Numbered from the stretch's first letter, positions 1 to 10,480 are shown. The stretch is 64,000 nt of DNA from Nemertoderma westbladi (GCA_032718475.1 JAUCBJ010007877.1:1-64000); one strand, 5' to 3'. Translations and numbers: made by a program. Notes: generated by a model not told the origin, from the sequence alone.

Positions 1-735
1 TCGAACGAACTCACTATCTCACTTAATTTAACTGCATTAATCATATTGTTTGTACTGTTATTTACCGTCAGTTATTAATTGTACCTATTTGTTGATGGAA
101 ATATTGCTCTTTGGATAATACGGATAAATCACCCAAATTCCCAATTTTCTTGATACACTACAGGTTAGAGAGACCGGCTATACATAACAATTGCGATTTA
201 TATTAATGTGGTGTGTATTGAATCCAATGTTATTTAGCAGACCCTACGTGAGTCAATTGCTGCTCTCTTTATGTGTGATCAAATATACTGACGGTCGGCA
301 GAATAGTGTGCATGATTGTGATTGGTAACAAAGTATTTCCTAAAGAATACGCTTTATACTTTAATCATAAGCAGTATCGTTGCGTTTTAGTATAAGTCTT
401 AGTTCTGTTTAAATAGATAAAGCGCCACGTCCTAAAGGAACTGTTAATATTTCCCGAAAGCCAATAATATCTGTCAGAGATTAATTATTAACGATCTATC
501 GAATAATACAGTAGATTTACACTGCAACCTTACACTGCAATAATACAATTTAAGCATCCGAATTCAGCCTCCCGGGTGTAGATCCATCGGGTGAATGATC
601 GCGCATGGGCTGCCTTCGGCTAATGTTTTGCGTATTAGCATAAAATATTGTCGTATGCTAAAGTGGTTTTAATTAACTAAAAGACATATAAATTTTGGCA
701 GGTTAAACTGCTAAAGGTCTTCAAAAGCGCGAACA
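1..735 (+). repeat. Diverged BEL-type LTR (left end outside window)
   Basis: This stretch aligns by eye with the last two thirds of the LTR at 47184-48308: shared blocks include ttcttgatacactacag near 155, gagtcaattgctg near 249, the stretch around gacggtcggcag, and the terminal ggtcttcaaaagcgc. It ends in aaca at 735, matching the CA end of the complete LTR. Many substitutions and small indels separate it from the other copies, so it is older. No gag leader follows, so it is a solo LTR or the 3' LTR of an element lying to the left. Confidence 0.75.
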
Positions 736-1380
736 CATTATATTTTCTTCAATTATCAATTAAAATTTTATTAATTTTTATTGATTAATTTTAACACCAA
801 GCAAGTATTTAAGCGAGTATTTAAAGTGCCCATCATCCTTTCAAATATTTTGTTCTTTTTGTATAACATTTTGGTATATGTAACTTCCAGGGTTCTGGTG
901 TCCTCAGCAAGGACTGCACAGCACAGGCTCCTGGTCTGATGTCCAGACTAAGCCTTCCATATTCGGCCTATTGATAAGTAGAAGATGTATAGGAACTCTC
1001 TCCATGGCTGTCATTCCCTTATAATGCGGCCTTTCCAAACTAACTAACTTATACACAGAAATAAACTCAGTGTTTGTTCTAACAAGGTTCTGAAAATTCC
1101 TTCGCTCGGACCACAGTCTGCCTTGAAGAACCCATGCGAAGGAAAAATTCACTACTTGGCCAACAACAACACTATCACTTGTGAGTGAAGAAATTATCAT
1201 TGTAAGAGTTATAGCAGTTTTTAATATTATTCTATTATTACCTTACCCAACTGTACCGCTAGATGTTTCACGACATTATTATCTCGTTTTCCCGTCGATA
1301 TCCCGTTTTTACAGGCTACCTAAAAAGACTGTACCGCTGTACTACACTACAATACTGTCAGACTCATAATTTTATCTCCG
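736..1380. other. AT-rich spacer with one unrecognised minus-strand ORF
   Basis: No recognised gene. A 98-codon minus-strand frame at 904-1200 has no motif I recognise and no matching start context. The start of this block is strongly AT-rich. It separates the LTR from the LINE. Confidence 0.3.
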
Positions 1381-1559
1381 ATTTTATTTTATTTTATTTG
1401 CTGTACCTACTGTAATACGCGCGCGAAGGCTTCTGGCAGAGAATACTCGCTGGAGGCCGGGTTCGTAGCCTACAACCACGTCAGAGACCTCAACAAGCGA
1501 TCCCTCGGATCGACAGAACGGGCGTATAGACGAGTGCTAGCGTCCACGTATTTCTGGAT

Positions 1560-4500
1560 ATGGATTACACTCGTCTCCGTAAAATGAACACGGAGACACT
1601 GAAACGGTTCCTTGACAAGAACGATTTAACCACTACGGGATCTCGTCCAGAAAAACTCAAGCGTGCTATGCACCTTTTAGATTTAAAAGGAAAAGCGATA
1701 TTCCCAGAGGACCTCCGTCGGGACTCAGGCACTCCATCCGCTCAATCGTGCACCGATACGCACGACTTCACTTCAACCGGAGTCGATCCTTCATCGAGCT
1801 CAACCGGTGCCGATCATTCCTCGACTTCAACTGGAGTCGATCCTTCCTCGAGTTTAACCGGAGTCGATCGTCCCTCGAGCTTAACCGGAGCCGATCCTTC
1901 CTCGACTTCAACCGGAGTCGATCCTTCATCTAGCTCAACCGGTGCCGATCATTCCTCGACTTCAACTGGAGTCGATCCTCCCCCAAGTTCAACCGGAGTC
2001 GATCCTTCCTCGAGTTTAACCGGTGTCGATCCTTCCTCGAGTTTAACCGGAGTCGATCCGTCCTTGACTTCAACCGATGCCGATCCTTCCTCGTGTTTAA
2101 CCAGAGTCGATCCTTCCTCGAGTCTAACCGGAGTCGATCCTTCCTCGAGTTTAACCGGAGTCGATCCTTCCCCGAGTTTAACCGGAGTTGATCCTTCCTC
2201 GAGTTTAACCGGAGTCGATCCTTCCTCGAGTTTAACCGGAGTCGATCCTTCCTCGAGTTTAACCGGAGTCGATCCTTCCTCGTGTTTAACCGGAGTCGAT
2301 CCTTCCTCGAGTTCAACCGGAGTCGATCCTTCCTCGAGTTTAACCGGAGTCGATCCCTCATCGAGTTTAACCGGAGTCGATCCTTCCTCGAGTTTAACCG
2401 GAGTCGATCCTTCCTCGAGTTTAACCGAAGTCGATTCTTCCTCGAGTTTAACCGGAGTCGATCCTTCCTCGATCGCGGTATCAGGGAACCTCTCCAACAA
2501 GAATCAGTCTAGTCATATCACAAAGATAACCGATTTCTTCAGGAAGAAACATAAACCTGAAATCACTATTCCAGAAACAATAGATCTTACTGAAGATGAT
2601 CCTGAACACAAACATGTATCATTTGACAACAGTGTCATTGACGATGTTACATTGGGTGGAAACTTAAACCCTAAGGTGCGCCACGCTTACAATGAAGCAA
2701 CTAATGATGCCGGCACTGGTTATGATGTTTACCCAGACAACAATCTAAATATGTGCGAACGTGACATACAATCTGAAATTAGAATCTTCATTGACTCTAT
2801 CTGCACTACAGCGCCTAACTACCCAGTACCAGCAAAAGAATCGCTGAAGTGTCTGGAGTTAAACTACAGTGAGCCCAAAAAACAAGGAGAAATAATAAAT
2901 ACAGCAAACCTATGGATTAATGATGATGTAGTTGACGGTTTTCTGGGATTAATCTGCAGGCAGTATCCACATACAGCTCCCATTCTGACAACTCTAACAT
3001 ATAACCTGCGACGACCTGGTCATGATCAACTGAGCGCGGTACAATATGTGGCCCGCCACTACATTGCGAGACACACAAAACACCGACCACATCTAATATT
3101 TTTTCCAGAATGTACCAAAAATCACTGGGTTCTACATGTTGCAGATTTACGAATAAAAACTGTCAAATTGCTAAGCTCAAAAGGTTCTTCTATGCCTACT
3201 AACACGACCTTCGCCATCGCAGACCTACTATCTCTCATTGATTGTAATAACGATTGGAATATATCAGACTCCTCTAGCCGGAAATGGATAGTTGCCGGTG
3301 GTACACCACCATATCCACAGCAACCTGAAGATGATTATGTAAACTGTGGAATATATTTATGCCTGTATGCTCTAGCTCAGGCTCAGGGAAGTTCAACGAT
3401 ATCACCCATTTACCATGATAGTACTGCCGCTAGGCACTGGGTTCTTTCATGTCTCAAGAATTGCAAACTTATGGAACATCCCCAGGTTATTTGTGACCGA
3501 ATGTACGTCCCACTGACTCAAGTAAAAAATAACAGCTCTCTAACTACCGAATCAAATGAGATTTCCTCTTCCGCCGGTGTTGCAAATGTGAAAATTGGCT
3601 ACCTGGAATATGAGAATAGAATCTACGATGAGAGTGGTGTTCAACATCAACAGAGTCGCATCCTCCCACCACCAGCAATACCACATCCTTCAAAATCCAA
3701 ACCATCAGGAAGTGCTTCACATACTAAAATACAACCATCATCGACGAATGCACAATTCCCACAAACATCAACACAACTTTCGTCACAGTCTATGAATAAC
3801 GAAACACTTTCCCACAGAACCTATTCAATTGACTTTACTAATATCATCAAATCAAACAGGAAAAAAGCTCTCAAGATGATATCACAGGAGAATAAGCCTA
3901 AACTGCACTGTGCCAGAGATGAGCTGCTCATTGATGTCAAGCGGTTGATGCACCCAACCCAAAGCTCCACATTTGAAGTAATCTCCAGAAATTCGATCAA
4001 AGAACTGTGCATTGATATTTATGAGCTTTTAATGTGCATAAAGGAGAACCTTTTCACGGAACTATGCAGAAAACGATTGCGAAAGTGTAACATTAGTACC
4101 AGTAGCGTCAAAGTAGAAGATAATGCCACAGACCAACTAAGGCTCGATCTGGTACATTCAGTAGCCACAATTCAGGCACGACTTTCTGTTCTTGAAAATG
4201 AGAATATAGTACTCAAGGAAAGTGTCTGTAATTTAAAAGATGAATTAAATCATGAGCGACATGCACGGATAGTCCTTGAGGCAACTCTTACCTCAAATAT
4301 AAATACAAACAACATCCACTCTTTCGACCATCACAATAAAACTGAAAATCATAACTATATGAAGGAAGCAGATGTGCCCTACAGGAAACAAACCAATCCG
4401 GCATCAGTGGATGTGGACAGACACAGGCATCCAACATTGAAGTCATCTAGATCTAACCAACAAAACACTAATCTGTTTTCAACGAATAAATCTCGAAAAC

Positions 4501-5234
4501 CACAGAATAATGTAAACCATCATAATGGAACAAGTAGACAAATCCCCAAATTGAATCTAGGCAGTGGAAGGGATCATAGACAACAGCCGCAGCCAACAAC
4601 AACTTGCTATAACTATTATGACGCCTTAGGGCCTTTCAATGAAGTGCAGAATAATGTAGCCCATTCAAGGGGATCAAGAAATATGGATCACAACAGAGAG
4701 GACACAAGAACAACCACTGGTAACAACAACCCCTGGCAGAATACAAAACGTAATAACAGGGCATTCGGTCACAGTGAGACCATATCCAAGGAGAAACAAA
4801 ACGATGCATATAAAGTAATACATAATGGAGGCATAAGTTCGCAACCTGGATCATCTGACAAACAAACGCAACACAACAGGAAAGGATACGTCCTGAATAA
4901 CCCATACTCTTATCTCCAAGTCACAGCCGATAGAAGAGATATCGATTTGTTAGGCATTGAAAAGCTTATAAGGAATAGAGGGATACACTTACACAGGATA
5001 TCTTCAGTACATACAGATGGAAACACAACAAGCTTGCAAATCACTACAGATGCGTCAGCACAATCGACTCTACTAGGTAGCTCTTTTTGGCCTCACTATA
5101 TCAACTGTCGAAAGTGGAACATCATGAACATTACAGCTACAGGCAACAACATTACAAAGTTTGGTGGCAACAAATATGTACAGAATGCTAGCAACAATAG
5201 AGTGACTGTTTCTAGGCGGCAGCAGTATGTTTAG
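1560..5234 (+). CDS. LINE ORF1: SAP-like, 9-aa repeats, PIP/SIM-like motifs, Ulp1-type protease, coiled coil
   Basis: A 1224-residue protein. Residues 5-40 read as a SAP-like DNA-binding helix pair. Residues 72-305 are 26 tandem nine-residue repeats (LTGVDPSSS). Residues 320-332 hold KITDFFRKKHK, resembling a PCNA-interacting (PIP) box of the p21 TDF[FY]-plus-basic type without the usual Gln. Residues 341-347 are IDLTEDD, a textbook-like SUMO-interaction motif. Residues about 430-640 resemble Ulp1/SENP cysteine proteases: His522 in NHW, Gln587/588 in PQQP, Cys596 in NCGIY. The usual Asp, 17 residues after His, is Ser539. A coiled coil lies near 862-915, then an Asn/Gln-rich linker, and a C-terminal domain (about 1110-1200) ending in a WP...RKW pattern like other LINE ORF1 proteins. 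The ORF overlaps ORF2 by eight bases. Motif calls are by eye; the domain layout is seen, the function is inferred. Confidence 0.85.
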   Translation: MDYTRLRKMNTETLKRFLDKNDLTTTGSRPEKLKRAMHLLDLKGKAIFPEDLRRDSGTPSAQSCTDTHDFTSTGVDPSSSSTGADHSSTSTGVDPSSSLTGVDRPSSLTGADPSSTSTGVDPSSSSTGADHSSTSTGVDPPPSSTGVDPSSSLTGVDPSSSLTGVDPSLTSTDADPSSCLTRVDPSSSLTGVDPSSSLTGVDPSPSLTGVDPSSSLTGVDPSSSLTGVDPSSSLTGVDPSSCLTGVDPSSSSTGVDPSSSLTGVDPSSSLTGVDPSSSLTGVDPSSSLTEVDSSSSLTGVDPSSIAVSGNLSNKNQSSHITKITDFFRKKHKPEITIPETIDLTEDDPEHKHVSFDNSVIDDVTLGGNLNPKVRHAYNEATNDAGTGYDVYPDNNLNMCERDIQSEIRIFIDSICTTAPNYPVPAKESLKCLELNYSEPKKQGEIINTANLWINDDVVDGFLGLICRQYPHTAPILTTLTYNLRRPGHDQLSAVQYVARHYIARHTKHRPHLIFFPECTKNHWVLHVADLRIKTVKLLSSKGSSMPTNTTFAIADLLSLIDCNNDWNISDSSSRKWIVAGGTPPYPQQPEDDYVNCGIYLCLYALAQAQGSSTISPIYHDSTAARHWVLSCLKNCKLMEHPQVICDRMYVPLTQVKNNSSLTTESNEISSSAGVANVKIGYLEYENRIYDESGVQHQQSRILPPPAIPHPSKSKPSGSASHTKIQPSSTNAQFPQTSTQLSSQSMNNETLSHRTYSIDFTNIIKSNRKKALKMISQENKPKLHCARDELLIDVKRLMHPTQSSTFEVISRNSIKELCIDIYELLMCIKENLFTELCRKRLRKCNISTSSVKVEDNATDQLRLDLVHSVATIQARLSVLENENIVLKESVCNLKDELNHERHARIVLEATLTSNINTNNIHSFDHHNKTENHNYMKEADVPYRKQTNPASVDVDRHRHPTLKSSRSNQQNTNLFSTNKSRKPQNNVNHHNGTSRQIPKLNLGSGRDHRQQPQPTTTCYNYYDALGPFNEVQNNVAHSRGSRNMDHNREDTRTTTGNNNPWQNTKRNNRAFGHSETISKEKQNDAYKVIHNGGISSQPGSSDKQTQHNRKGYVLNNPYSYLQVTADRRDIDLLGIEKLIRNRGIHLHRISSVHTDGNTTSLQITTDASAQSTLLGSSFWPHYINCRKWNIMNITATGNNITKFGGNKYVQNASNNRVTVSRRQQYV
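1773..2474 (+). repeat. 27-bp coding minisatellite inside LINE ORF1
   Basis: Twenty-six copies of a 27-bp unit (core ccggagtcgatccttcctcg) encode the nine-residue repeat. Period 27 keeps the frame. The array also stays open in other frames on both strands, which yields several spurious ORFs. The units differ by scattered substitutions, with HSST/SSTS variants nearer the 5' end. Confidence 0.95.
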
Positions 5235-8200
5235 CACAAAGACGTCACCACCTGACAAAGTATACAATATTCAACGACCAGATACTTGTGACTTGCGAGT
5301 TGGTACATTTAATGTGCGAGGAATTATCCCGAGCTGGGATGTTGTTGCTGGACTGTTGGATAGCCTAGACATTCTTGCATTGCAAGAAATATGGATGGAT
5401 AATTTAGAAGCTACTTACTTATTACCGAAGTTACACAATGAATTTGATTGCTACTTTACATGTCGAGACTATGTGGTCAACAACGGTGTACGGGGTGGTG
5501 TAGCTATGCTATTTCGAAAATCTACTTTTTCCAATGTCAGTAAAATTGTATCAGGGGAAGATATCATAGGGATACATGCATCACTCTGCCAAGTCGTACA
5601 ACCAGTAGTTGTGTTGAATGGCTATTTCCCTGACACTTCAAAACCCAAAGCAAATTATGAGGAATTTTTGGGGAGACTCAGCAATATCCTTGACCAATAT
5701 GAAGATGCTACACCACTAATTCTAGCTGATACCAACGCTGACCTTGGTCCTTTGCAGGGTCCCCGCAGGGGTCGGGATAAACCAACAGACAGAGGTTCAC
5801 GGTTCAATTCCTTCTTAGTAGACAGAAGTCTGGTTGCAGCTGACACAGAAAATAAATTCTTGGGGCCATGTATTACTTTTCGGGGACACGGATCTTCCTA
5901 TATAGATCACATTATAACCAATGAACATGGCAATGACCAACTTGTTCAGGGTACAATTTTTAAAGAAGAGTGCACATACCACTCGGATCACGTTCCTCTG
6001 ACAGCGCTGTTCCAGTTCAAAACCAGCCGAGTATATAACTGCGAGGAACAACAGCATGACTCCCGCCGGCTCAAAGGTAGAGTTGCATGGAACAGGATAA
6101 GCGAGGATCATCTCACACGTTTTCAAAATGATGTAACGCAGAGAATTAGCGACATATATAAGACATTGCCAAGTGCTACAAAATGGACTGCAGATGACAC
6201 AAATATATTTGTAAACCAACTGCAAATGATACTTACTCTATCAGCCAATCATAACCTCCCATGTACCCATTCAAATAAGCATGTAACAAAGAATTTGCGT
6301 ATACGATCAAGGGTTTTGAAATCAAGAACAAATACATGTCGACAACTATACAATTTATGGTGCAAAGATGGTAAAGGTGATGATAATATATTTGGAGATG
6401 CCTACAAAGAATCGCGTCGTTCAATAAGGAAACTGAAAAATTATCTGACCAAATCTCTCTTACATAAAGACATTCGGAAGAGAGCAACAGGATTTGATAA
6501 AAATCCTAGGCAATTCTGGCAGTATTTTAGTAAGAGAGACAAATCTACGCCACCAAGGGATGTTCAAGAACTTCTAAGAGAAGACTTGAAGTGCAGGAAT
6601 GAACCGAATGTCCAGGAAGATGATGAACTATTGCAGTTTACAGACAAGCTTCGTAGTTCATGTAACGATATTTTGCCACCCATTATTTCTCCTTGCACTA
6701 TTCGACGGGCGATTGCTTCTCTTGCACTGGGGAAAGCAACTGATGCAGCTTCACTAATGGTTGAGCATCTTCTTTGCCTAGAGGAATCATTCATAACTGA
6801 AGTTCTTGCAGATATCGTCAATGCATGCTTTCGATTGGGGGAAGTGCCTGAATTATTTGGCAAAACGTTAATTACTCATATATATAAAGGGAAAAACCGT
6901 CCACAGTTGAATCCAAGGTCCTATCGCCCAATATCTTCAGTTAGTATCTTTGGGAAGGTTTTTGAAAGCGTCCTGCTGCAGGAATATTTGCCTGTGCTTT
7001 TTGAATGCATCCCACTTTCCCAGCTGGCATATCAAAAGAAAATGGGCTCAGATTTAATCATCGCAGCACTTCTAGAATTTTTGAATTCACAACGTAGTCG
7101 GGGTCAAAACGTTTACATGTGTCAGATGGACATGCATGGAGCATTTGATAACGTCCAGTACATTACACTATTCAAGAAGCTATCATCCTACCTCAATCCG
7201 TTCATCTGTCTGTCCTTGGTTTCGTATTATCTCCAAACAGCCGCCTATCTACGTTTTGGTAACTTAATAGATTGTGAGGGAATCATCATTCGGCGGGGTG
7301 TGAAACAGGGTAGCTTGATATCACCATTATTATTTCTCTTCTACACCTCAGATGCTATCTCAGCACTTGAGTCAAGTGGATATGGATTTAACCTTCATCT
7401 TCATTGGTTGGGCTGCCTAGCTTATGCTGATGATGTGCTTCTTTGCAGCCGTACAATGCATGACTTAGAGGCAATGGTGTTGTTACTAACAACAGAGCTC
7501 AACAATATAAAATTGGACATAGAAGGATCCAAAACGAAATGGGCGGTATTCGTTGGGAATGGTCAATCGGCAAAAGAAATCCCGTCGTTTCTAAGTATTA
7601 ATACCACCTTAGTTCCAGCCAGCCCTAAACTTACATTCCTGGGTTATCCATTGTACTCAGTGAATACATCTGCATTAAAGGATGCACAGCAGTCGATCGC
7701 AAGGTTAACCAGCTGCTTTCACAGACATGGTTGGACTACAAGACACTTTGACTGCACAACCGTTGGATATATATGGCGGACGGTAGCTATACCTTCCATC
7801 TTGTATACTCTCAAGTTTACTGTGGGTTCCATGCGTGATACTGAAATTGAACTGTTAGATGTGGCATACCGTAAGGCCTTACGGAGCATCCTCCACCTCG
7901 GACCATATGCAGACAACCAGGTTGTGTACAACCTACTTGGTTGCATTCCACTCTCAATGGAAGTATATCGGCAAAATATTGGGATCATTACACGATCGTT
8001 TGAATCCAACAATATGTTAATTCAGTCATTCCTTCGAGTAAGTGCTTCGGAATACAGTGCTTCTTACACAGGTGTCTTCTCCACATATGAAAAGAGTTAT
8101 AAAGCATACCCACTCCCCAATATGCAGTCTCTTTCAACAAATAAATACTCAAAATCAGCCCTAAAAAATCGAATAATACCAGGTGAAGTATCACTAGCAG

Positions 8201-8307
8201 AGGCGGTCAAAATCAATTTCATAGATAGCTGCTACCGTTTATCTACCAGTTTTAAATTTAAGCACAACATGATATTAGATTTATTTTGTTATCCTACCTG
8301 GTTTTAA
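5227..8307 (+). CDS. LINE ORF2: AP-type endonuclease plus reverse transcriptase
   Basis: A 1026-residue polyprotein that nicks target DNA and copies the element RNA. Endonuclease/exonuclease/phosphatase fold: Asn29 in TFNVRG, Glu54 in LQEIW, ADTNADL near residue 168, and the catalytic SDH at 253-255. Reverse transcriptase: RSYRPISS near 563, motif A with Asp635 in MDMHGAFD, motif B RRGVKQGSLISP, and motif C YADD at 733-736. No RNase H or C-terminal CCHC knuckle was seen. The start ATG lies inside the end of ORF1 (ATGTTTAG, +1 frame), which suggests coupled termination and reinitiation. All visible catalytic residues are present, so the enzyme is probably functional. Confidence 0.93.
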   Translation: MFSTKTSPPDKVYNIQRPDTCDLRVGTFNVRGIIPSWDVVAGLLDSLDILALQEIWMDNLEATYLLPKLHNEFDCYFTCRDYVVNNGVRGGVAMLFRKSTFSNVSKIVSGEDIIGIHASLCQVVQPVVVLNGYFPDTSKPKANYEEFLGRLSNILDQYEDATPLILADTNADLGPLQGPRRGRDKPTDRGSRFNSFLVDRSLVAADTENKFLGPCITFRGHGSSYIDHIITNEHGNDQLVQGTIFKEECTYHSDHVPLTALFQFKTSRVYNCEEQQHDSRRLKGRVAWNRISEDHLTRFQNDVTQRISDIYKTLPSATKWTADDTNIFVNQLQMILTLSANHNLPCTHSNKHVTKNLRIRSRVLKSRTNTCRQLYNLWCKDGKGDDNIFGDAYKESRRSIRKLKNYLTKSLLHKDIRKRATGFDKNPRQFWQYFSKRDKSTPPRDVQELLREDLKCRNEPNVQEDDELLQFTDKLRSSCNDILPPIISPCTIRRAIASLALGKATDAASLMVEHLLCLEESFITEVLADIVNACFRLGEVPELFGKTLITHIYKGKNRPQLNPRSYRPISSVSIFGKVFESVLLQEYLPVLFECIPLSQLAYQKKMGSDLIIAALLEFLNSQRSRGQNVYMCQMDMHGAFDNVQYITLFKKLSSYLNPFICLSLVSYYLQTAAYLRFGNLIDCEGIIIRRGVKQGSLISPLLFLFYTSDAISALESSGYGFNLHLHWLGCLAYADDVLLCSRTMHDLEAMVLLLTTELNNIKLDIEGSKTKWAVFVGNGQSAKEIPSFLSINTTLVPASPKLTFLGYPLYSVNTSALKDAQQSIARLTSCFHRHGWTTRHFDCTTVGYIWRTVAIPSILYTLKFTVGSMRDTEIELLDVAYRKALRSILHLGPYADNQVVYNLLGCIPLSMEVYRQNIGIITRSFESNNMLIQSFLRVSASEYSASYTGVFSTYEKSYKAYPLPNMQSLSTNKYSKSALKNRIIPGEVSLAEAVKINFIDSCYRLSTSFKFKHNMILDLFCYPTWF

Positions 8308-8520
8308 AGTTGTCAAGGTGTGTGACGTAAATGGTAAATAACTTTAATTGATGATACTGTCTCTGTTTACGTAAATAATTATAATTATGATTTTAGTCAC
8401 TGTTTACGATTAGCCATATTTTATTGTCACTGATGTGTCATTTTACTTCATTATTTAACTATTCAATTATATACCAGCTTGACTGGTGCTGCGCCTAATA
8501 GGCGAGAATAAATAAATAAT
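8308..8520 (+). other. LINE 3' UTR and tail
   Basis: A short AT-rich 3' UTR follows the ORF2 stop. It ends with a small hairpin-like segment (gcgcctaataggcg) and the short repeat tail ataaataaataa near 8506-8518. Such 3' structures are often the template recognised by the RT. Confidence 0.6.
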
Positions 8521-9700
8521 GCTTTGCGAGGTTTTTCCAATAACAGTGTTCATTTACTTCCAAAGAAGATGAAAAAGATCCCCTGAACTGACCAAAGCAT
8601 TCATAAACAAAGGAAGACTAACAAATCAACAACTTTGTGCACATCAACAGCTGCTAAAGTTGTAGTCAAAGCTTCATCAGCAGCGTTGAATGGAAAGAAC
8701 CTAGGAAATCAGTCTGAACTATTCAATGTGCATATTGTTGTCAACAAAACTGACAAGGTACCATCAGAATCTACAGACGATTGCCTGGCTGGTTAGGAGG
8801 TTTACTCTGAAAAACTGTTCAATAATCCTTGAGTACTTCCTGATCACTTCCTTATGTAAAGTCGGTCTCTGACTCCTCTCAAAAACATCACACAGGTAAT
8901 AATATGTTATCTGAAGTAGACTCTAGCTTCTAAGACAAATAAAGCCAGTTATGTTGAGGGCATTTCTCCAGAGGTGAACCAGATCCATGAATCCTTAGTC
9001 CTAAACCATCCATCCCATCATAAAAAGGTATGAAAGAAATGGGGACTAACAAGCTAAATGAGCAAGTGAATGAGCTAAATGAAATGAACAAGCCCTAAGA
9101 AATTAACCTCTGACTAGGTCATGGATACGTCCTTTAAGGTGACACACGTGCTCCTTTCCTCAGAATTAATTAGGTGGACTATGTGCTAAGAATGTCGTCG
9201 CCTTGACAAACATACCGTAGATGGGGTGGAAATACAACCTGCTGATGGTAGTCGAATAGCGGAAAACGAACAATAGAAATGGCAGATCTCGATATTATTG
9301 CTGATGATTTGTGTTTAATCTTAGAAACATTTGTTGGTTCTCAAAGTATACTCTGTAGTGCTAGAACAGGCTGCATCGGAAGTTGGTCTATTCGTAAATC
9401 AAGTGGTCTACAACATTTGGGTTTATAGACCCATTTGTGTCCAATGACCCATGGGGTGGCCCCCAAAGTGACACGCTTGCACATTTCCTCTTCATTACTG
9501 TAGTGGACTATGTGCTGAGCACGAAATACAACCTACCAGTTGTTGTAGAAGTAGAGGAAAACAACCACAACACAATTAACGGCTCTTGCCTTTGCTGATA
9601 ATGTCAGGAACATTGCGGTTTTTAAAGACTACTCAGCAGTCCGTTAGGTAGTCAACTAGCATCCAATGTAGTGGTCTATTTGTAAATGCTCCAAAACCAA
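8521..9700 (+). pseudogene. Two decayed copies of a LINE reverse-transcriptase core
   Basis: No open frame survives. Two successive blocks (about 9130-9400 and 9440-9690) each keep the order seen in the RT fragments at 24978-25411: a worn GD-T-L-A-P segment, then gtggactatgtgctna (VDYVL), then gctgatgat (ADD, first block; gctgataat in the second) and a segment like EQAASEVGLFV. Stops and indels are frequent, so these are old relics, apparently a tandem duplicate. Confidence 0.5.
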
Positions 9701-10480
9701 ACTTTTATTTTTCATTACATTTCATAACTTGATCACGTATAAACAACATTCCAACACATATTATATGAATGGGGAATCTTTTAGGCTCATTAAGCCAAGG
9801 AATGCCTGTTCACCACCATGGGTGATCTTCCACAGTAAACCCTTCCACTCTCACACATATTATATAATATCTTGATGACAAATAAATGATAAGACAAGTT
9901 GTACAGTACGAGGTATGAATAACAATAGTTAGCATTGCATCATCAATATGGCTATTATTACACGGTAATGGAGAGATAATAATGGATAGGTTGACAGAGA
10001 GAGCTGGATGATTCGCCACGCCCATGTTGTCATGGCAACAACATCAGCGATACGAAATGAGATTCTTACTTTTTATTATTAGAATAATCCCCTCTTGTAC
10101 GACCTGCATATACATATATTATTGTACACAAGTTATTTATAAGAAACAATAAGAATAAGCCATGGAATGGAATTCTAAGTTATTATTTATTAATTGGTTG
10201 TTGGCAACTAAGCAATATCCACGCTTCGTTTCCAATGTAATAGAGCATGGTAAGGAATGCTGCTACCAGATGTTATGTTCTTGTAAAGTAAATGATAAAT
10301 TTTGATAAATTGTTAGATCGTAGGCCAAATAAGAATAGTGTGAGTAACTTATACCCAAAGGACTACCCAAAGGAATACCCAAAGGATGACAGCAGCATTT
10401 GATGAAGTGTGGAAGCACTAGGGTGGGGGGTAAACCGGAAAACCCTACGCCTACATCAATGCCTACTAAAAGACCTACTA
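9701..10480. other. No recognised feature
   Basis: AT-rich non-coding sequence. A short direct repeat (acccaaaggactacccaaaggaa, in part) lies near 10350-10385. ORFs here are short and unrecognised. Confidence 0.3.

Larger units (their letters stand above)
1381..8520 (+). mobile_element. Two-ORF non-LTR retrotransposon (LINE) with SAP/Ulp1-like ORF1
   Basis: The element has a GC-rich 5' leader (about 1415-1559), ORF1 (1560-5234), ORF2 (5227-8307) and a short 3' UTR ending in an ataaataaataa tail near 8518. Both long ORFs are intact, so the copy is recent or selected. ORF2 has no RNase H after the RT. The exact 5' end and a target-site duplication could not be fixed by eye; the 5' boundary is placed where a tttattttattt stretch meets the GC-rich leader. 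The clade is not assigned. Confidence 0.85.

Noticed and set aside
904-1200. 98-codon minus-strand ORF as a gene
   Set aside because: No recognised motif, splice context or start context; kept only as an unrecognised frame.
1930-2512. Minus-strand and alternate-frame ORFs with KLEEGSTPV or NRSRSFLEF repeats
   Set aside because: Shadows of the 27-bp coding array in LINE ORF1.
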